From NCBI RefSeq assembly GCF_003049685.1, contig NZ_PYSY02000010.1, positions 62,001-126,000 of the forward strand: a DNA stretch of 64,000 nucleotides. The letters are read 5' to 3'. Numbering within the stretch: the first letter of the stretch is position 1; every line of letters starts with the position of its first letter. The notes beneath the pieces are model-generated. The model saw only the letters and a list, made by a program, of their open reading frames with translations, was not told the DNA's origin and made no database searches. Of this stretch, positions 1 to 8,761 are shown piece by piece. The DNA is from Brucella pituitosa. Its GTDB lineage: Bacteria > Pseudomonadota > Alphaproteobacteria > Rhizobiales > Rhizobiaceae. Made by a program: the position numbers and the translations under genes.

Positions 1-353
1 TCAAGCGCTGCTCGTATCTGCTCAGGGGCCGCCTCTGACGCCCCGAAACCCCAGGCGCTTACGGCATCGCCCATGCCGAAATCAAACGCGCCGCCCGATG
101 CACGGCCAATGTCGAGCGCAAGGCGCAAAACGTCCAGCAGTTGCTGCGGCACCTTTATCCAGTGTCCCACCGGCGCGGCGTTCACCTGCGTTAGATTACT
201 ATCCGGCTTCCATGTTGACATCTGCATGTCCACCGCGTCCACTGCCGCCTGAAGTGCGGCCCGAACGGATTGTGGATCGAACCCCGCTGCTTGGTAAAAC
301 AACGCTGACCAACGTGTACCCATGGTAGGCCCGCTCAAAGCGTGACGTTGCAT
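1..353 (-). CDS. apbE: FAD:protein FMN transferase (ApbE), 3' part outside window
   Basis: Partial gene; about 117 codons are visible and the 3' end runs off position 1. ApbE attaches FMN covalently to threonine of exported or membrane redox proteins. The N-terminus reads MQRHALSGPTMGTRW, and GPTMGTRW is a family hallmark. A further motif, MSTWKPDSNLTQVN, matches the conserved segment that follows. The ATG at 353-351 was chosen because it puts GPTMGTRW about 9 residues in. It lies one base after the stop of the upstream reductase gene (355), so it is probably translated in the same operon. Context suggests it flavinylates the neighbouring membrane redox proteins; this is inference. Confidence 0.85.
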   Translation of the reverse strand, partial: MQRHALSGPTMGTRWSALFYQAAGFDPQSVRAALQAAVDAVDMQMSTWKPDSNLTQVNAAPVGHWIKVPQQLLDVLRLALDIGRASGGAFDFGMGDAVSAWGFGASEAAPEQIRAAL

Positions 354-354
354 C

Positions 355-2569
355 TCAGTAGACGTCTTCGACATAACGTCCCTCCGCCCTGAGTTTGGCT
401 AATGTCAGCCCAGTGGGGCCCAGAATATCGGCAAGAACCAACGAGACTCCGTTGGCCATATCGCGTCCGCCACATACCATGATCCGCGCCCCCTCCTGAA
501 TCAGCCGAGTGACTTCATCGGCATCCTCCCGAAGAACATGCTGCACATAGCGCGGCATTTTCCCGCGTGAACAACAGGAGCTAATCTGCGCAACTTGCCC
601 CTTCTGCTTCCATTCACGGAGTTCGTCGCCATAGAAAAAATCGCTATTCGTCTGGCGCATTCCAAAGAACAGATGGATCAGGCGATGCCGCGTATTGGCA
701 CGGATGAAACCCGTCAAAGGTGCGATTCCTGTTCCGGCGCCGATCAAAATCAGGGGCGTATGTGTCCGATCCTCCGCATGGAAACCTGGATTGCGACGCA
801 GGCAAGCGCTGATCGTGTCCCCGGGCTCCAGTTCCAGGAGCTGGCAAGAGCATAGCCCACCCGGATGTTTTCTCACGACGATCTCTATAAAGCCGTCGTT
901 GCGTCCAGAAGCCAGCGAGTAGAACCGGGGAACGGTCGATCCCGAAGGTACGATGGCGAGGAGATCGCCGGCCACAAAGCGCCCCAGTCTGCAGCCAAGG
1001 ACTTGCTGCCAGAAGGAAAGCCTTGGCAAGGCAAAGCGCAGGATTGCTGCGGGTGCCTGTACTGCGGCGCCATAATCACGGCGCGACACAAGCGTGAGCG
1101 GGACGGCGGTGGGTTGAACGACCTGATGCGTGAGTTCAAGATTTATTGTCATCGCAGTACCGAGTGTCCGTCCCCATCGGGCAAAAAGCCTGCGGCGACT
1201 GACGGTCCACCGTGTCAAAGGGTATGAGCATTTTCCATCCGGCGGCATGCGCCGTCTCCGTCACCGCCCGCGCGAAAGCGCAGTAGGCAGGAAAGCTACT
1301 GTCGCCGAACCCAAGCACAGCCAGCGGAATTGCCGGATCCGCTGCCTGAGGTGAGAGCCGTTCAAGGAACCCCCTTGGCCGAAGCGGGCGCATCGCCGTC
1401 GCCATAGGTAGCGGCCAGGATGAGGATGCGCTGCGCCTGCCCGTAACGGGCCGGGTCGAAAGCCGACATCGGCGCGGCATGGACGGCCTGACCGGCGTCG
1501 GACAGCGCCGCATGCAGCGTAGCGGCAAAGCCCCATGTGCTACCGCCTTCACTGCCGACGAGAATGATCGTCTCCGCCTTTCCTGCGGAAACATTGCAGC
1601 GAATACGTGGCCGTCCGCGACGCCCGGCGAACCAGAGAACAACGCCCGTGCCCGCCATGACTGGCACACCAAGAGCCGCCAGGCCAAGGATCAGCGCCAG
1701 AACAGAAGCCCCCCGTCCCGTATGGAGCATATAAATGGTTTCCGACAGACGTTGCCATCCGGTCAGGCCGCTCCAGCCGAGAAGCGCGCCCGTGCCCTGA
1801 TCGATATAGCCGGTGCCCCGGTCGGTCTTAAGGGTGAGAATGTCCATCGGGTTGGATGGATCGGCGAATGACAGGCTGCGCATTTCCGCAACCGGTATCT
1901 GCCGCAGCGGTTCCATCGTCGCCGGAACCGCTCCAGTCTGGCCGCTTGCCTCAGTCTGCATGACCGGCGAAACCGCACTATCAGGCAACAGATCGAAGGT
2001 GGAGGCCGTCATCCACAAAGCCGTGGCCGAGGAAAGCAGCAGGCCTGCGACGGCCAGTCGGGCGACCTCGACATGCAGGCGCCCGGAGAGCGGGCCACGC
2101 AGGCGCGAAAAACCAGTGCTGCCAACCCCCCGGCCCGACGTGCGACAAGCGCCACCCCGGACAGGCTCAGTACCAACATGGCGGCAGCGCCCGCAGCCAT
2201 GACCATGCGACCGCTATCATCAAGAAAGAGCGAACGATGCAGGTTTGTCAGCCAGCGTTCGACTGGATTCGGATCGGCAGAAGCGATACCCTGACCGGTA
2301 ATGGGATCGATGACCGCCGCCTGAGGCGCACCATTATCGAACCAATAGGCCGTCATCCGGCCAGACGGCGCCCGCCGGATTTGCTCCACCTGCGGATAGA
2401 CCGCTTGAACACGCGCCGCCAGATCGGCGATCGTACGTGTCACATCTGCCTGCGGAGATGAGATACTTTCGACAGCGGGAAAAATTGACAGGGCTGCACC
2501 GCTGATACTGAGCACAATCAGTAGCAACGCGGCGAGAAGTCCCGGCCAACGATGGATAATGCGGAACAT
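355..2569 (-). pseudogene. PepSY-flavodoxin-FAD/NADPH reductase fusion, three frameshifts
   Basis: One gene of about 738 codons split over three frames. Order from the 5' end: PepSY-associated membrane region with two or more TM segments (2569-1630), flavodoxin domain (about 1600-1200), then an FAD/NAD(P)H-binding reductase domain (1195-355) with RFYSLAS (FAD) and LIGAGTGIAPLTGF (NADPH). This is the sulfite-reductase-alpha-like membrane reductase type. Breaks are an A5 at 2108-2112 (six needed), C5 at 1370-1374 (four needed) and A5 at 1183-1187 (four needed), as read on the plus strand. With those corrections the protein reads through. Real decay or sequencing error cannot be separated here. 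The product would move electrons from NADPH across the inner membrane, for example for ferric reduction (inference). Confidence 0.8.
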
Positions 2570-2581
2570 AGCAATCACCGT

Positions 2582-3052
2582 TTATAGAGAATAATCGGCT
2601 GTTGCGATGTAACGGTGTCCTTTGACTGGAACTTTCGCACCGCCGGACGTCAACGGGATAACCACCTCATTGGGACTGTCGCGCATGTCTTCCACGGCAG
2701 CATCGACATGCAATGTGTAGCCCGCATCAAAAAATGCGTCGGCCAGATCAACTGTGATTTCAAGCGTCCGACCCGCACCGACGCTCGCGCCGGTGATACC
2801 GTTGATCTCGCTCGTATTGCCACCCGTTGCACGATACCATCCGGACAGATGTTCGTAATATTTGGATTTGCCGCCAGCCATCCAAAGGCTACCGGCATAT
2901 TTACCCTCAGCATCCATGACGTAATAAGCGAGATACGCGCCGTCACCGCCATAACTGTTCAGCGTCGTTGTCAGCGTTACGGGCCGCGCCATCGCGATAT
3001 CCGGAAGCGTAAGCGCCGTGGTCATTGCCAATGCTGCAAAAAGTACTTTCAT
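2582..3052 (-). CDS. DUF2271 periplasmic protein
   Basis: 156 residues with a clear Sec signal peptide (MKVLFAALAMTTALTLPDIAMA) and a single small beta-rich domain. It resembles DUF2271 proteins, which commonly sit beside PepSY/ApbE membrane reductases. The ATG at 3052 has GAGG nine bases upstream. The gene lies 12 bases before the PepSY reductase gene, so the two are probably co-transcribed. The biochemical role is unknown; context suggests a periplasmic partner of the flavin-based reductase. Confidence 0.7.
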   Translation of the reverse strand: MKVLFAALAMTTALTLPDIAMARPVTLTTTLNSYGGDGAYLAYYVMDAEGKYAGSLWMAGGKSKYYEHLSGWYRATGGNTSEINGITGASVGAGRTLEITVDLADAFFDAGYTLHVDAAVEDMRDSPNEVVIPLTSGGAKVPVKGHRYIATADYSL

Positions 3053-3269
3053 GCCAGTCTGCCTCTTTCAAAGAAACGGCACGCGGACCTCGATCGATCC
3101 GCGCTTATGCCCGCTACTCTCGCAAGAAGAGCTGAACACCACCTGACACCGATACGGTTTCTGCTTCAGCGCTCTGTAAGAAATGAACCGCTCCGATCTG
3201 CGATAAACGAAAGCGGCAGACCTGCCGGCAGATCCGCCACGTCGAGCATCAACGATGATCTAGTCGCTA

Positions 3270-3785
3270 TCAGTGCAGCGACATGCGTTTAAGTGTTCCG
3301 TCCCGTAGAATGAATTGGTGCCATAATGCTATCAGCGCATGAAGACCGGCCAGATAAAGAATGATGGTGCCGGCATTCTCATGGAAGTCGGCGATCAGTC
3401 CTGGAGCGCCCTGCACGGGAGCAGCAATGGCGGGTATGGAAATGCCGAAGAAGGATATGGGAACACCTATCCGCGAGGCGGCATACCAGCCGCTGAGCGG
3501 CAAGGCGAGCAGAAACAGATAGAGTACTGCATGACCCACCTTGGCTGCGAGGGCTAGCATCCCTTGCGTCTGAGATGCTGACGGCGCAGCGCCAGAAAGA
3601 CGCAAGAGAATGCGTGGGAAAACAAGCACGAGCACGGCAAGCCCTAGAGAAAAATGCAACAAAGGCGGATTTTCCGCCATGCGGCGTCCACCCACCGACG
3701 TCAACCATGCTCCGAGGATCAACGCTGCAGTGATCCAGTGTATCACAACCATGCTTTTTGAATAACGATCAGGACTGCGAGACAT
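3270..3785 (-). CDS. Cytochrome b561 family membrane protein
   Basis: 171 residues with four predicted membrane helices. Histidines in or near the helices (VVIHWITAALI, LLHFSLGLAV, KVGHAVLYLF, DFHENAGTIILY, GLHALIALWHQF) are the expected heme-b ligands of the bacterial b561 family (CybB-like). The start at 3785 (MSRSPDRYSK) was chosen over an upstream ATG because of the AAGGAAAG ribosome site just before it and the usual family length. It is a quinol-linked di-heme electron carrier by family knowledge. It precedes the DUF2271/PepSY/ApbE genes on the same strand, and 217 bases with no gene lie between. Confidence 0.85.
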   Translation of the reverse strand: MSRSPDRYSKSMVVIHWITAALILGAWLTSVGGRRMAENPPLLHFSLGLAVLVLVFPRILLRLSGAAPSASQTQGMLALAAKVGHAVLYLFLLALPLSGWYAASRIGVPISFFGISIPAIAAPVQGAPGLIADFHENAGTIILYLAGLHALIALWHQFILRDGTLKRMSLH

Positions 3786-3899
3786 GACAAGTCTTTCCTT
3801 GAATGAAGGCGCTCTATAAGCGGAGCGCCGGTTGCTTATTTGGCAGAGAGTTTTCTCGATGCGGCGGCTGCAAGGCATGCCCGGCGCCGCACCTGACGG

Positions 3900-4229
3900 C
3901 TATCCCTCGTTATCCCTTGATTTGCGACGGCGGTCATCGTCATGGTCGGATTCGCCAACCTTGTGTTTTATCTTGACTATAACAAGCGTAGCCGGATCAA
4001 CTTTAGCCCTGAAAGCCGTTCCGGCTTTGTCGGAGCCGCGGACCTCATAACAGCCGTCGTCGATTTTGATCCGCGCCACGGTCCAACCGCGAGAAGTAGC
4101 CATGGCCTGAACCGCGTCCCTAGATTGCCACTTGTCCATCGACACATGGCAGTCATCACCGGCTCGCGCCACGCCACTTCCTGCTACGATCATTAAAAAG
4201 CAGATTGCCGCAAGGTAATTTACCATCAT
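3900..4229 (-). CDS. Secreted PepSY-domain protein
   Basis: About 109 residues with a hydrophobic signal segment (LAAICFLMIVAGSGVARA) followed by a PepSY domain. The motif MATSRGWTVARIKIDDGCYEV, shortened here, fits the PepSY pattern; the tail is charged and Asp/Arg-rich. The ATGATG start at 4229 follows AGGAAC and is preferred over an upstream TTG. PepSY proteins often sit next to two-component systems and membrane reductases. Here the gene is divergent from the response regulator gene at 4410, which probably controls it. Confidence 0.75.
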   Translation of the reverse strand: MMVNYLAAICFLMIVAGSGVARAGDDCHVSMDKWQSRDAVQAMATSRGWTVARIKIDDGCYEVRGSDKAGTAFRAKVDPATLVIVKIKHKVGESDHDDDRRRKSRDNEG

Positions 4230-4409
4230 ATCATTGTTCCTGATCAATGCGCTTCGAAGTGAACAATGCCAGCCATTTCTGACGAACAGCTGAAGCTGGC
4301 AAGGATATGACGTCAGAGGAATGACAGATTACAGCTTCAGTTAGAATTTCACATCTGACTGAATCGGGTCGACACGGGGCCGCTTCTTATTGAATAAAGG
4401 TGCTGTTGT

Positions 4410-5069
4410 ATGCGGGTTCTGATGATCGAAGACGATACAATCCTGGGCAAGGCCGTTCGCGACCATATCGCCGTCAACCATTCCGTGGATTGGGTGACCC
4501 GGCTCGACGAAGCAACCGAGCATGTCAACTCTGCAGTCTACGACCTAATCCTGTTGGACCTGATGCTTCCCGACGGGCTGGGTATCAATTTTTTACGCAA
4601 CCTTCGCGCCAAAGGCAGTGTCACGCCTGTCATTATCCTCACGGCACTGGACCAGATTACCGACAGGATCGAAGGTCTCGATGCCGGGGCAGACGATTAC
4701 ATGATCAAACCGTTCGATCTGGCGGAACTGTCGTCAAGACTGAATGCCGTTGCGCGACGTTACAGCGGCAATCCCAACCCATTGATCGAAATGGGCGACC
4801 TCCAGATCGATCTGGCCGCCAAGACCGTGAGGCAGGACGGGCGCCCCGTTGAACTGACCGGTCGCGAATGGGCACTGCTAGAAAACTTCCTGCAGCGACC
4901 TGGTATTGCATTGACCAAGTCGCAACTCGAGGACCGGCTCTATGCCTTTGGCTCAGAAGTCGAGAGCAATACAATTGAGGTCCATGTCAGTCGTCTCCGC
5001 AAAAAGCTTGGACATGCGATCATCAAAACGGTTCGCGGCATCGGATACCGGCTTGGAAACAATAGATGA
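4410..5069 (+). CDS. OmpR-family response regulator
   Basis: 219 residues. Receiver domain (1-115) with acidic pair E7/D8/D9, phospho-acceptor D50 in DLILLDLMLPDG, T78 and K100 in DDYMIKPFD. A winged-helix DNA-binding domain follows (about 125-217, ending TVRGIGYRL). It is closest in layout to PmrA/QseB/TctD regulators. The stop overlaps the kinase start by four bases (ATGATG), so the pair is translationally coupled. Divergence from the PepSY/b561 genes suggests those are its targets. Confidence 0.92.
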   Translation: MRVLMIEDDTILGKAVRDHIAVNHSVDWVTRLDEATEHVNSAVYDLILLDLMLPDGLGINFLRNLRAKGSVTPVIILTALDQITDRIEGLDAGADDYMIKPFDLAELSSRLNAVARRYSGNPNPLIEMGDLQIDLAAKTVRQDGRPVELTGREWALLENFLQRPGIALTKSQLEDRLYAFGSEVESNTIEVHVSRLRKKLGHAIIKTVRGIGYRLGNNR

Positions 5070-6394
5070 TGCAGCCAAAGAGCCTGCAATGGAGACTTTC
5101 GCTCTGGCTCGGGCTCGGCGCGGCCCTGTTATGGGTTGTAACAACGATTGTGACTGCACAGCTTCTGCAACACGAACTGAATAAGGCCTTCGATAGTGCC
5201 CTTGAAGAAACGGCGCAGCGCATTCTGCCGGTCGCGGCGCTTGAGATATTGGGACGCGATGCCGACGACACCGACCAACGAGTGGCGACCCTCCGCAAGC
5301 ACGACGAATATTTCACCTATGTGGTGCGTGACGCAGACGGAACCGTGCAGATGCGTTCGCATAATGCGGACGTGACCAATTTTCCGCCCTATTCAAAAAT
5401 GGGCTTCAGCAGCACACTGACCCATCGGCTCTACTCCGACGCCGCCGTGCAGGGCAGCCTCACGATTACTGTCGCTGAACCCCTCTCCCACCGGCGCGAA
5501 ACGGCGAAGCACATATTATACACGCTTGCCGTACCTCTCGCCCTAGCCGTCCTCCTTGGCCTGACCGGTGTCTGGCTCATCGTGCGGCTCTCCATGGCGC
5601 CGGTGCGCAGTTTTCGCGATCAGATTGAGGTGCGTGGCGGCAGAGATCTGGATGCGGTTGCCGTCGACAGACTTCCCTCAGAGATTGGTAGCATTGCCAA
5701 GGCCGTCAACCGGCTGCTGGACCGCTTGAAACTGACACTAGAAGCGGAGCGTAGTCTTGCGGCCAAGTCGGCTCACGAATTGCGCACGCCGGTGGCAGCG
5801 GCGCTCGCTCAGTCGCAAAGACTAATCGCCGAGGCGCCCGATGCTACCACGCGCGAACGTGCGCAGGACATGGAAACGGCGCTACGCCGCCTCTCCCGCT
5901 TGACAGAAAAGCTGATGCAGCTGGCAAGAGCTGAGGGCGGACGGCTCCTTGCCGAAAAGCCAGTAAATATTGCTGCAATCCTTCGATTAGTTGTAAGCGA
6001 GGTCAGCGGATTTACCGATGCTGTCGGTCGCATCGAAATGACTCTCCCCGATTGCCCGGTGCTTAAGAGCATCGATGCGGATGCCTTTGCCATACTGGCG
6101 CGAAACCTGATCGAAAACGCACTCAAACACGGTGCACAGGACATGCCTGTTCTCGTAAGTCTTAAAAGCGACGGGGAACTGCGTGTTGTTAATGGCGGCC
6201 CAGTCGTGCCGCCCGAAACGCTTGCTCGGTTGAGCGAGCCTTACGAGCGCGGTCAGGCTCTGGTACGTGGTGCGGGACTTGGTCTTGCCATTGCCAAAAC
6301 AATCGCGGCTGGCATAGGCGGTCGGCTAGAGTTTTTCTCCCCGGCATCAACCAAGAAAGACGGCTTCGAAGCGAGGTTTTCTTCCATTACATGA
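5066..6394 (+). CDS. Two-component sensor histidine kinase
   Basis: 442 residues. TM1 at about 13-33, a periplasmic domain to about 148, TM2 at about 150-173, a HAMP-like linker, a HisKA domain with the phospho-accepting H237 in AKSAHELRTPVAAAL, and an HATPase domain with N box NLIENALKHG and G box GAGLGLAIAK. It is the cognate kinase of the overlapping upstream regulator. Its signal is not readable from sequence; QseC/TctE-type kinases with this layout sense metals, citrate or peptides. The 215 bases after its stop (6395-6607) hold no supported gene. Confidence 0.92.
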   Translation: MMQPKSLQWRLSLWLGLGAALLWVVTTIVTAQLLQHELNKAFDSALEETAQRILPVAALEILGRDADDTDQRVATLRKHDEYFTYVVRDADGTVQMRSHNADVTNFPPYSKMGFSSTLTHRLYSDAAVQGSLTITVAEPLSHRRETAKHILYTLAVPLALAVLLGLTGVWLIVRLSMAPVRSFRDQIEVRGGRDLDAVAVDRLPSEIGSIAKAVNRLLDRLKLTLEAERSLAAKSAHELRTPVAAALAQSQRLIAEAPDATTRERAQDMETALRRLSRLTEKLMQLARAEGGRLLAEKPVNIAAILRLVVSEVSGFTDAVGRIEMTLPDCPVLKSIDADAFAILARNLIENALKHGAQDMPVLVSLKSDGELRVVNGGPVVPPETLARLSEPYERGQALVRGAGLGLAIAKTIAAGIGGRLEFFSPASTKKDGFEARFSSIT

Positions 6395-6607
6395 ACGCCG
6401 AGACGGTGCACCACTGACCATTGAGAAGCGCCTCGCTGTTTTGATAACCAGTCAAGATTCTCCCCTCGCTTAACGCGAACATCCGAGCTAAAATTGATAC
6501 TTATATGGCTTTTTTGGGCGGTCCTGCTCGTAATAAGCATTCGGCCTATCTCATGAAAAATGCTGTATCATAATGCTGATGTCACGCCCGATTATGGATC
6601 GTTCATC

Positions 6608-6633
6608 GGAACCATTTGGACAGGTTTCTCGTT
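6608..6633 (+). promoter_or_regulatory. EcfG/RpoE2-type promoter box
   Basis: GGAAC at 6608-6612, then 18 bases, then GTT. It also reads as GGAAC-N17-CGTT. It lies 75 bases upstream of the pcm remnant, so the promoter outlived an intact gene. Confidence 0.6.
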
Positions 6634-6709
6634 ATTTCTGTTTCTCTGGCCTTAGCGCTAATATCTACCGAGAATGGTTTGGGTCCCATATGAACCCGAG
6701 AGAGCGACA

Positions 6710-6900
6710 ATGAGAAATTTTGAGAAAACTCGTGACCAGATGGTGGAACAGCTGGTCCATCGCGGTGTTCACGACGTGGGCAAGCCGGAAGCAATGGGCA
6801 CCGCGCATGCGGAAAATTCATTGATGAAGGCTCTATCGAATTTGCATATGAAGACTCACTCCATCAATTCAAATGGCCAGGCGATTTCACAGCAGGAATC
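6710..6900 (+). pseudogene. pcm: Protein-L-isoaspartate O-methyltransferase remnant
   Basis: The first residues MRNFEKTRDQMVEQLVHRGV match the N-terminus of Pcm (RDxMVEQLxxRGI). After a frame change another frame reads FIDEGSIEFAYEDS, equivalent to the Pcm segment F-x-P-E-x-x-x-FAYEDSPLPI. The first frame resumes with NGQAISQ, matching the G-Q-x-I-S-Q that follows. After that no SAM-binding domain is present; the sequence runs into an unrelated small gene. So this is a truncated, frameshifted remnant of the protein-repair methyltransferase. GAGAGAG precedes the ATG at 6710, and an EcfG-type box lies upstream. Confidence 0.65.
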
Positions 6901-6926
6901 TGGACCGCGAAGAAGGGGAGAAAGTC

Positions 6927-7127
6927 ATGATAGAAAATGGTTACAAACTTCAGAGAAGAGGCGACGGCACCTGGTCCGTGATCGATGCCTTCAAGGGCAA
7001 TCCGGTCACGTTCGAAGGGCGGTTGCAGATCGCATTGAACGAGGACGAGGCGCAGCGGGTCCTCGACTGCCTCAACCGCCAGAATCTCGAACGTCATCCC
7101 GAAGACGGCAGCGGTCGCCTGCCGTGA
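6927..7127 (+). CDS. Small conserved-looking hypothetical protein (66 aa)
   Basis: 66 residues (starts MIENGYKLQRRGDGTWSVID, ends QNLERHPEDGSGRLP). The ATG has a strong ribosome site, GAAGAAGGGGAG, a few bases upstream. The protein is soluble and charged with no domain I recognise. It follows the pcm remnant and may use the same stress promoter. Confidence 0.55.
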   Translation: MIENGYKLQRRGDGTWSVIDAFKGNPVTFEGRLQIALNEDEAQRVLDCLNRQNLERHPEDGSGRLP

Positions 7128-7217
7128 TCCAGAGCATTATCGAAACATGAAGTGATCAAACGTGCCTATCTTAAATAATCAGGAAGCGTATTGCTGAGTT
7201 TTCGAAAGGAGTATTCC

Positions 7218-7505
7218 ATGCCGCTCTTTAACGAAGCGAGCCGTATCTACAAGCCGGAAGAAGTGACCTTCATGCGCAACTGCTTTTCCCATGCCGCGAT
7301 CATTCTTGAGGAGAGCGACCGGGAGTATGCTGCAGCCGATCTTTCGTCCGCGATCATCATGCTTTACCAGAACGGCCTGAGAGATCTGAACTACATTGCT
7401 GAACTGGCATCGCGGCTTGCCCACAAACGCTATCAAGACCGCCACGCAGAAGCGCCCATTGCCGCGAACCTGAACATTCTGCCGGATTCGGACGGTCCTT
7501 CCTGA
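7218..7505 (+). CDS. Hypothetical protein, paralogue of 30511-30786
   Basis: 95 residues starting MPLFNEASRIYKPEEVTFMRN, after AAAGGAG. The first 25 residues and the pattern L-Y-x-x-GLRDxxxIxxLAxRL recur in the 91-residue product at 30511-30786. The two are therefore paralogues about 23 kb apart. It is helical and soluble with no catalytic motif recognised. Its place among EcfG-type genes suggests a stress role; function unknown. Confidence 0.65.
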   Translation: MPLFNEASRIYKPEEVTFMRNCFSHAAIILEESDREYAAADLSSAIIMLYQNGLRDLNYIAELASRLAHKRYQDRHAEAPIAANLNILPDSDGPS

Positions 7506-7536
7506 TGCGTCAGCCCTCGCCCAACGACACGCTCCC

Positions 7537-7792
7537 TTAGGCATTCTTGTCCGCATCAACAAACTTGTTGAAGCGGCTGTCGCCCGCGTCTTCATAGAGG
7601 AAAGCCAGATTACGATCATCGAAGATGGCGAAGAAATCATCCCAGTTGATCTCTTCCAGATTCTCGTCTTTCTCCGCGAAGTCGATGCGCAATATACCGA
7701 CGTCATTACCCGTATCCACCACTGCCGGACGTCCGTTGCGGTCTTCCGCCCCACCGGCGGATTTTGTCGTGGTCCCGTGTGATCTGAGCCAT
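7537..7792 (-). pseudogene. Small acidic stress-type protein (often annotated 1,4-alpha-glucan branching enzyme), frameshifted
   Basis: The intended 84-residue protein starts MAQITRDHDKIRRWAEDRNGRPAV (shown only in part: MAQITRDHDKIRRW) and continues ILRIDF and LEEINWDDFFAIFDDRNLAFLY. This pattern belongs to a short family commonly but doubtfully labelled branching enzyme. It has no glycosidase fold. A run of four C at 7749-7752 is one base too long, which breaks the frame after residue 14. The start at 7792 lies four bases from the stop of the DUF3606 gene upstream, so it is the last gene of that operon. Confidence 0.65.
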
Positions 7793-7795
7793 GTC

Positions 7796-7960
7796 TTATC
7801 CTTCCGCTTTGAATTTCTTCGCTTCTTCCAGCAGTTTTTGCCGGTCTCTGCCAAAACACTCAATCAACTGGCGGGCCTGAAGCGGCGAAATATCGGAGTT
7901 CTCGGCGAGAAACTTTACTTCTTCATCGTCCGTCAGCGGGGTGGTGGTTTTCTCGTTCAT
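7796..7960 (-). CDS. DUF3606 domain protein (54 aa)
   Basis: 54 residues: acidic start, then EVKFLAENSDISPLQARQLI and FGRDRQKLLEEAKKFKAEG (motif pieces). This is DUF3606, a short helical family frequent in alphaproteobacterial stress regulons. A close paralogue lies at 14035-14199. The gene is within a minus-strand operon (8603 to 7537) under the box at 8621-8645. Function unknown. Confidence 0.7.
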   Translation of the reverse strand: MNEKTTTPLTDDEEVKFLAENSDISPLQARQLIECFGRDRQKLLEEAKKFKAEG

Positions 7961-7968
7961 GGTCAACC

Positions 7969-8256
7969 TCATTTCTGATCTTCTGGCGGGTTGCTCGGCT
8001 GGTCCCCGCCCGTACCGGTTTGTGGCCGTTCGTTTTCACCCGGCTGCTGGATTGCGGGCTGATCGACCGAACCCGTCGCGGGCAGTGTCTGTATGCCCTG
8101 TTTTTCCGATACGGACCCACCGCCAGTCAGGCTCCACCCAAGGAAGAGAAGCAGCAGAACCGCCAGCGTGGCCAAAGCGAAGCGCGAAAAATATCCGAGT
8201 GTTCGCGACGAAGACTGGTCCCGTCTGTCCCGCTCAGGTTTCGATTGCATATTCAT
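7969..8256 (-). CDS. Small single-pass membrane protein with Pro/Gln-rich tail
   Basis: 95 residues. A basic N-terminus (MNMQSKPERDRR), one strong TM segment (FALATLAVLLLLFLGWSL) and a tail rich in Pro, Gln and Gly. The ATG at 8256 overlaps the stop of the upstream gene (TGATG), which sets the start and indicates translational coupling. No known domain. Probably an envelope protein of the stress operon. Confidence 0.6.
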   Translation of the reverse strand: MNMQSKPERDRRDQSSSRTLGYFSRFALATLAVLLLLFLGWSLTGGGSVSEKQGIQTLPATGSVDQPAIQQPGENERPQTGTGGDQPSNPPEDQK

Positions 8257-8603
8257 CACCATACCCATGAAATTGCGAAATAACCAATGACGACCATTGC
8301 GATGATGAACCACCAGACGAGATAGGCCGGGCCTTCCCGCATCTTTGCTTTTCCTCTGGCGGGTAGCGCCTTTTTCTCGGATGCCCACGCACGCAAGCCG
8401 GAAGCATGGCTGGAAGCGTTGCTGTCCTCAGTCGCCACAGTGTTGACACGGGTAGGCTGGGAATTGCCACCTGCCTCCGCATCCGTCTCCATCGGCGCTG
8501 CCGCAGGATCAAAACCGGGAACCTTGTCGCCGGTCTCACCCCGTTGGATTGCGCCCCTTGCACGAGCGCCAATGCTTTTATCCGGTGAAACTGCTTTCAT
8601 CAT
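8256..8603 (-). CDS. Small C-terminally anchored membrane protein
   Basis: 115 residues beginning MMKAVSPDKSIGARARGA after GGGAGG, and ending in one hydrophobic helix (YLVWWFIIAMVVIGYFAISW). The body is low-complexity and hydrophilic. It is first in the operon 8603-7537, directly downstream of the box at 8621-8645. No domain recognised. Confidence 0.6.
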   Translation of the reverse strand: MMKAVSPDKSIGARARGAIQRGETGDKVPGFDPAAAPMETDAEAGGNSQPTRVNTVATEDSNASSHASGLRAWASEKKALPARGKAKMREGPAYLVWWFIIAMVVIGYFAISWVW

Positions 8604-8620
8604 TTTAGCCTCCCTGTTCC

Positions 8621-8645
8621 AACCACGAGGCAGACCAATTGTTCC
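8621..8645 (-). promoter_or_regulatory. EcfG/RpoE2-type promoter box
   Basis: On the minus strand GGAAC-N17-GTT, 18 bases before the start at 8603. It drives the 8603-7537 operon. Confidence 0.7.
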
Positions 8646-8705
8646 GCAAAACCTTGTTGCGGCAATCTGGTTGGTTTTTCGGTCGCCCTTCCCGTTTCGT
8701 CCAAC

Positions 8706-8730
8706 GAAACAATCCACGGTTTGAAAAGTT
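8706..8730 (+). promoter_or_regulatory. Variant EcfG-type box (GAAAC-N17-GTT)
   Basis: GAAAC at 8706-8710, exactly 17 bases, then GTT. It is placed 32 bases before the start at 8762, at the same distance as the canonical boxes. The -35 differs by one base. Confidence 0.5.
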
Positions 8731-8761
8731 GGGCCACCAGTTCCAACGAATTGAGGCTCTC

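Noticed and set aside
7537-7792. Branching-enzyme function for the short acidic protein
   Set aside because: The family label is inherited from database annotation; 84 residues cannot hold a glycosyl hydrolase domain.
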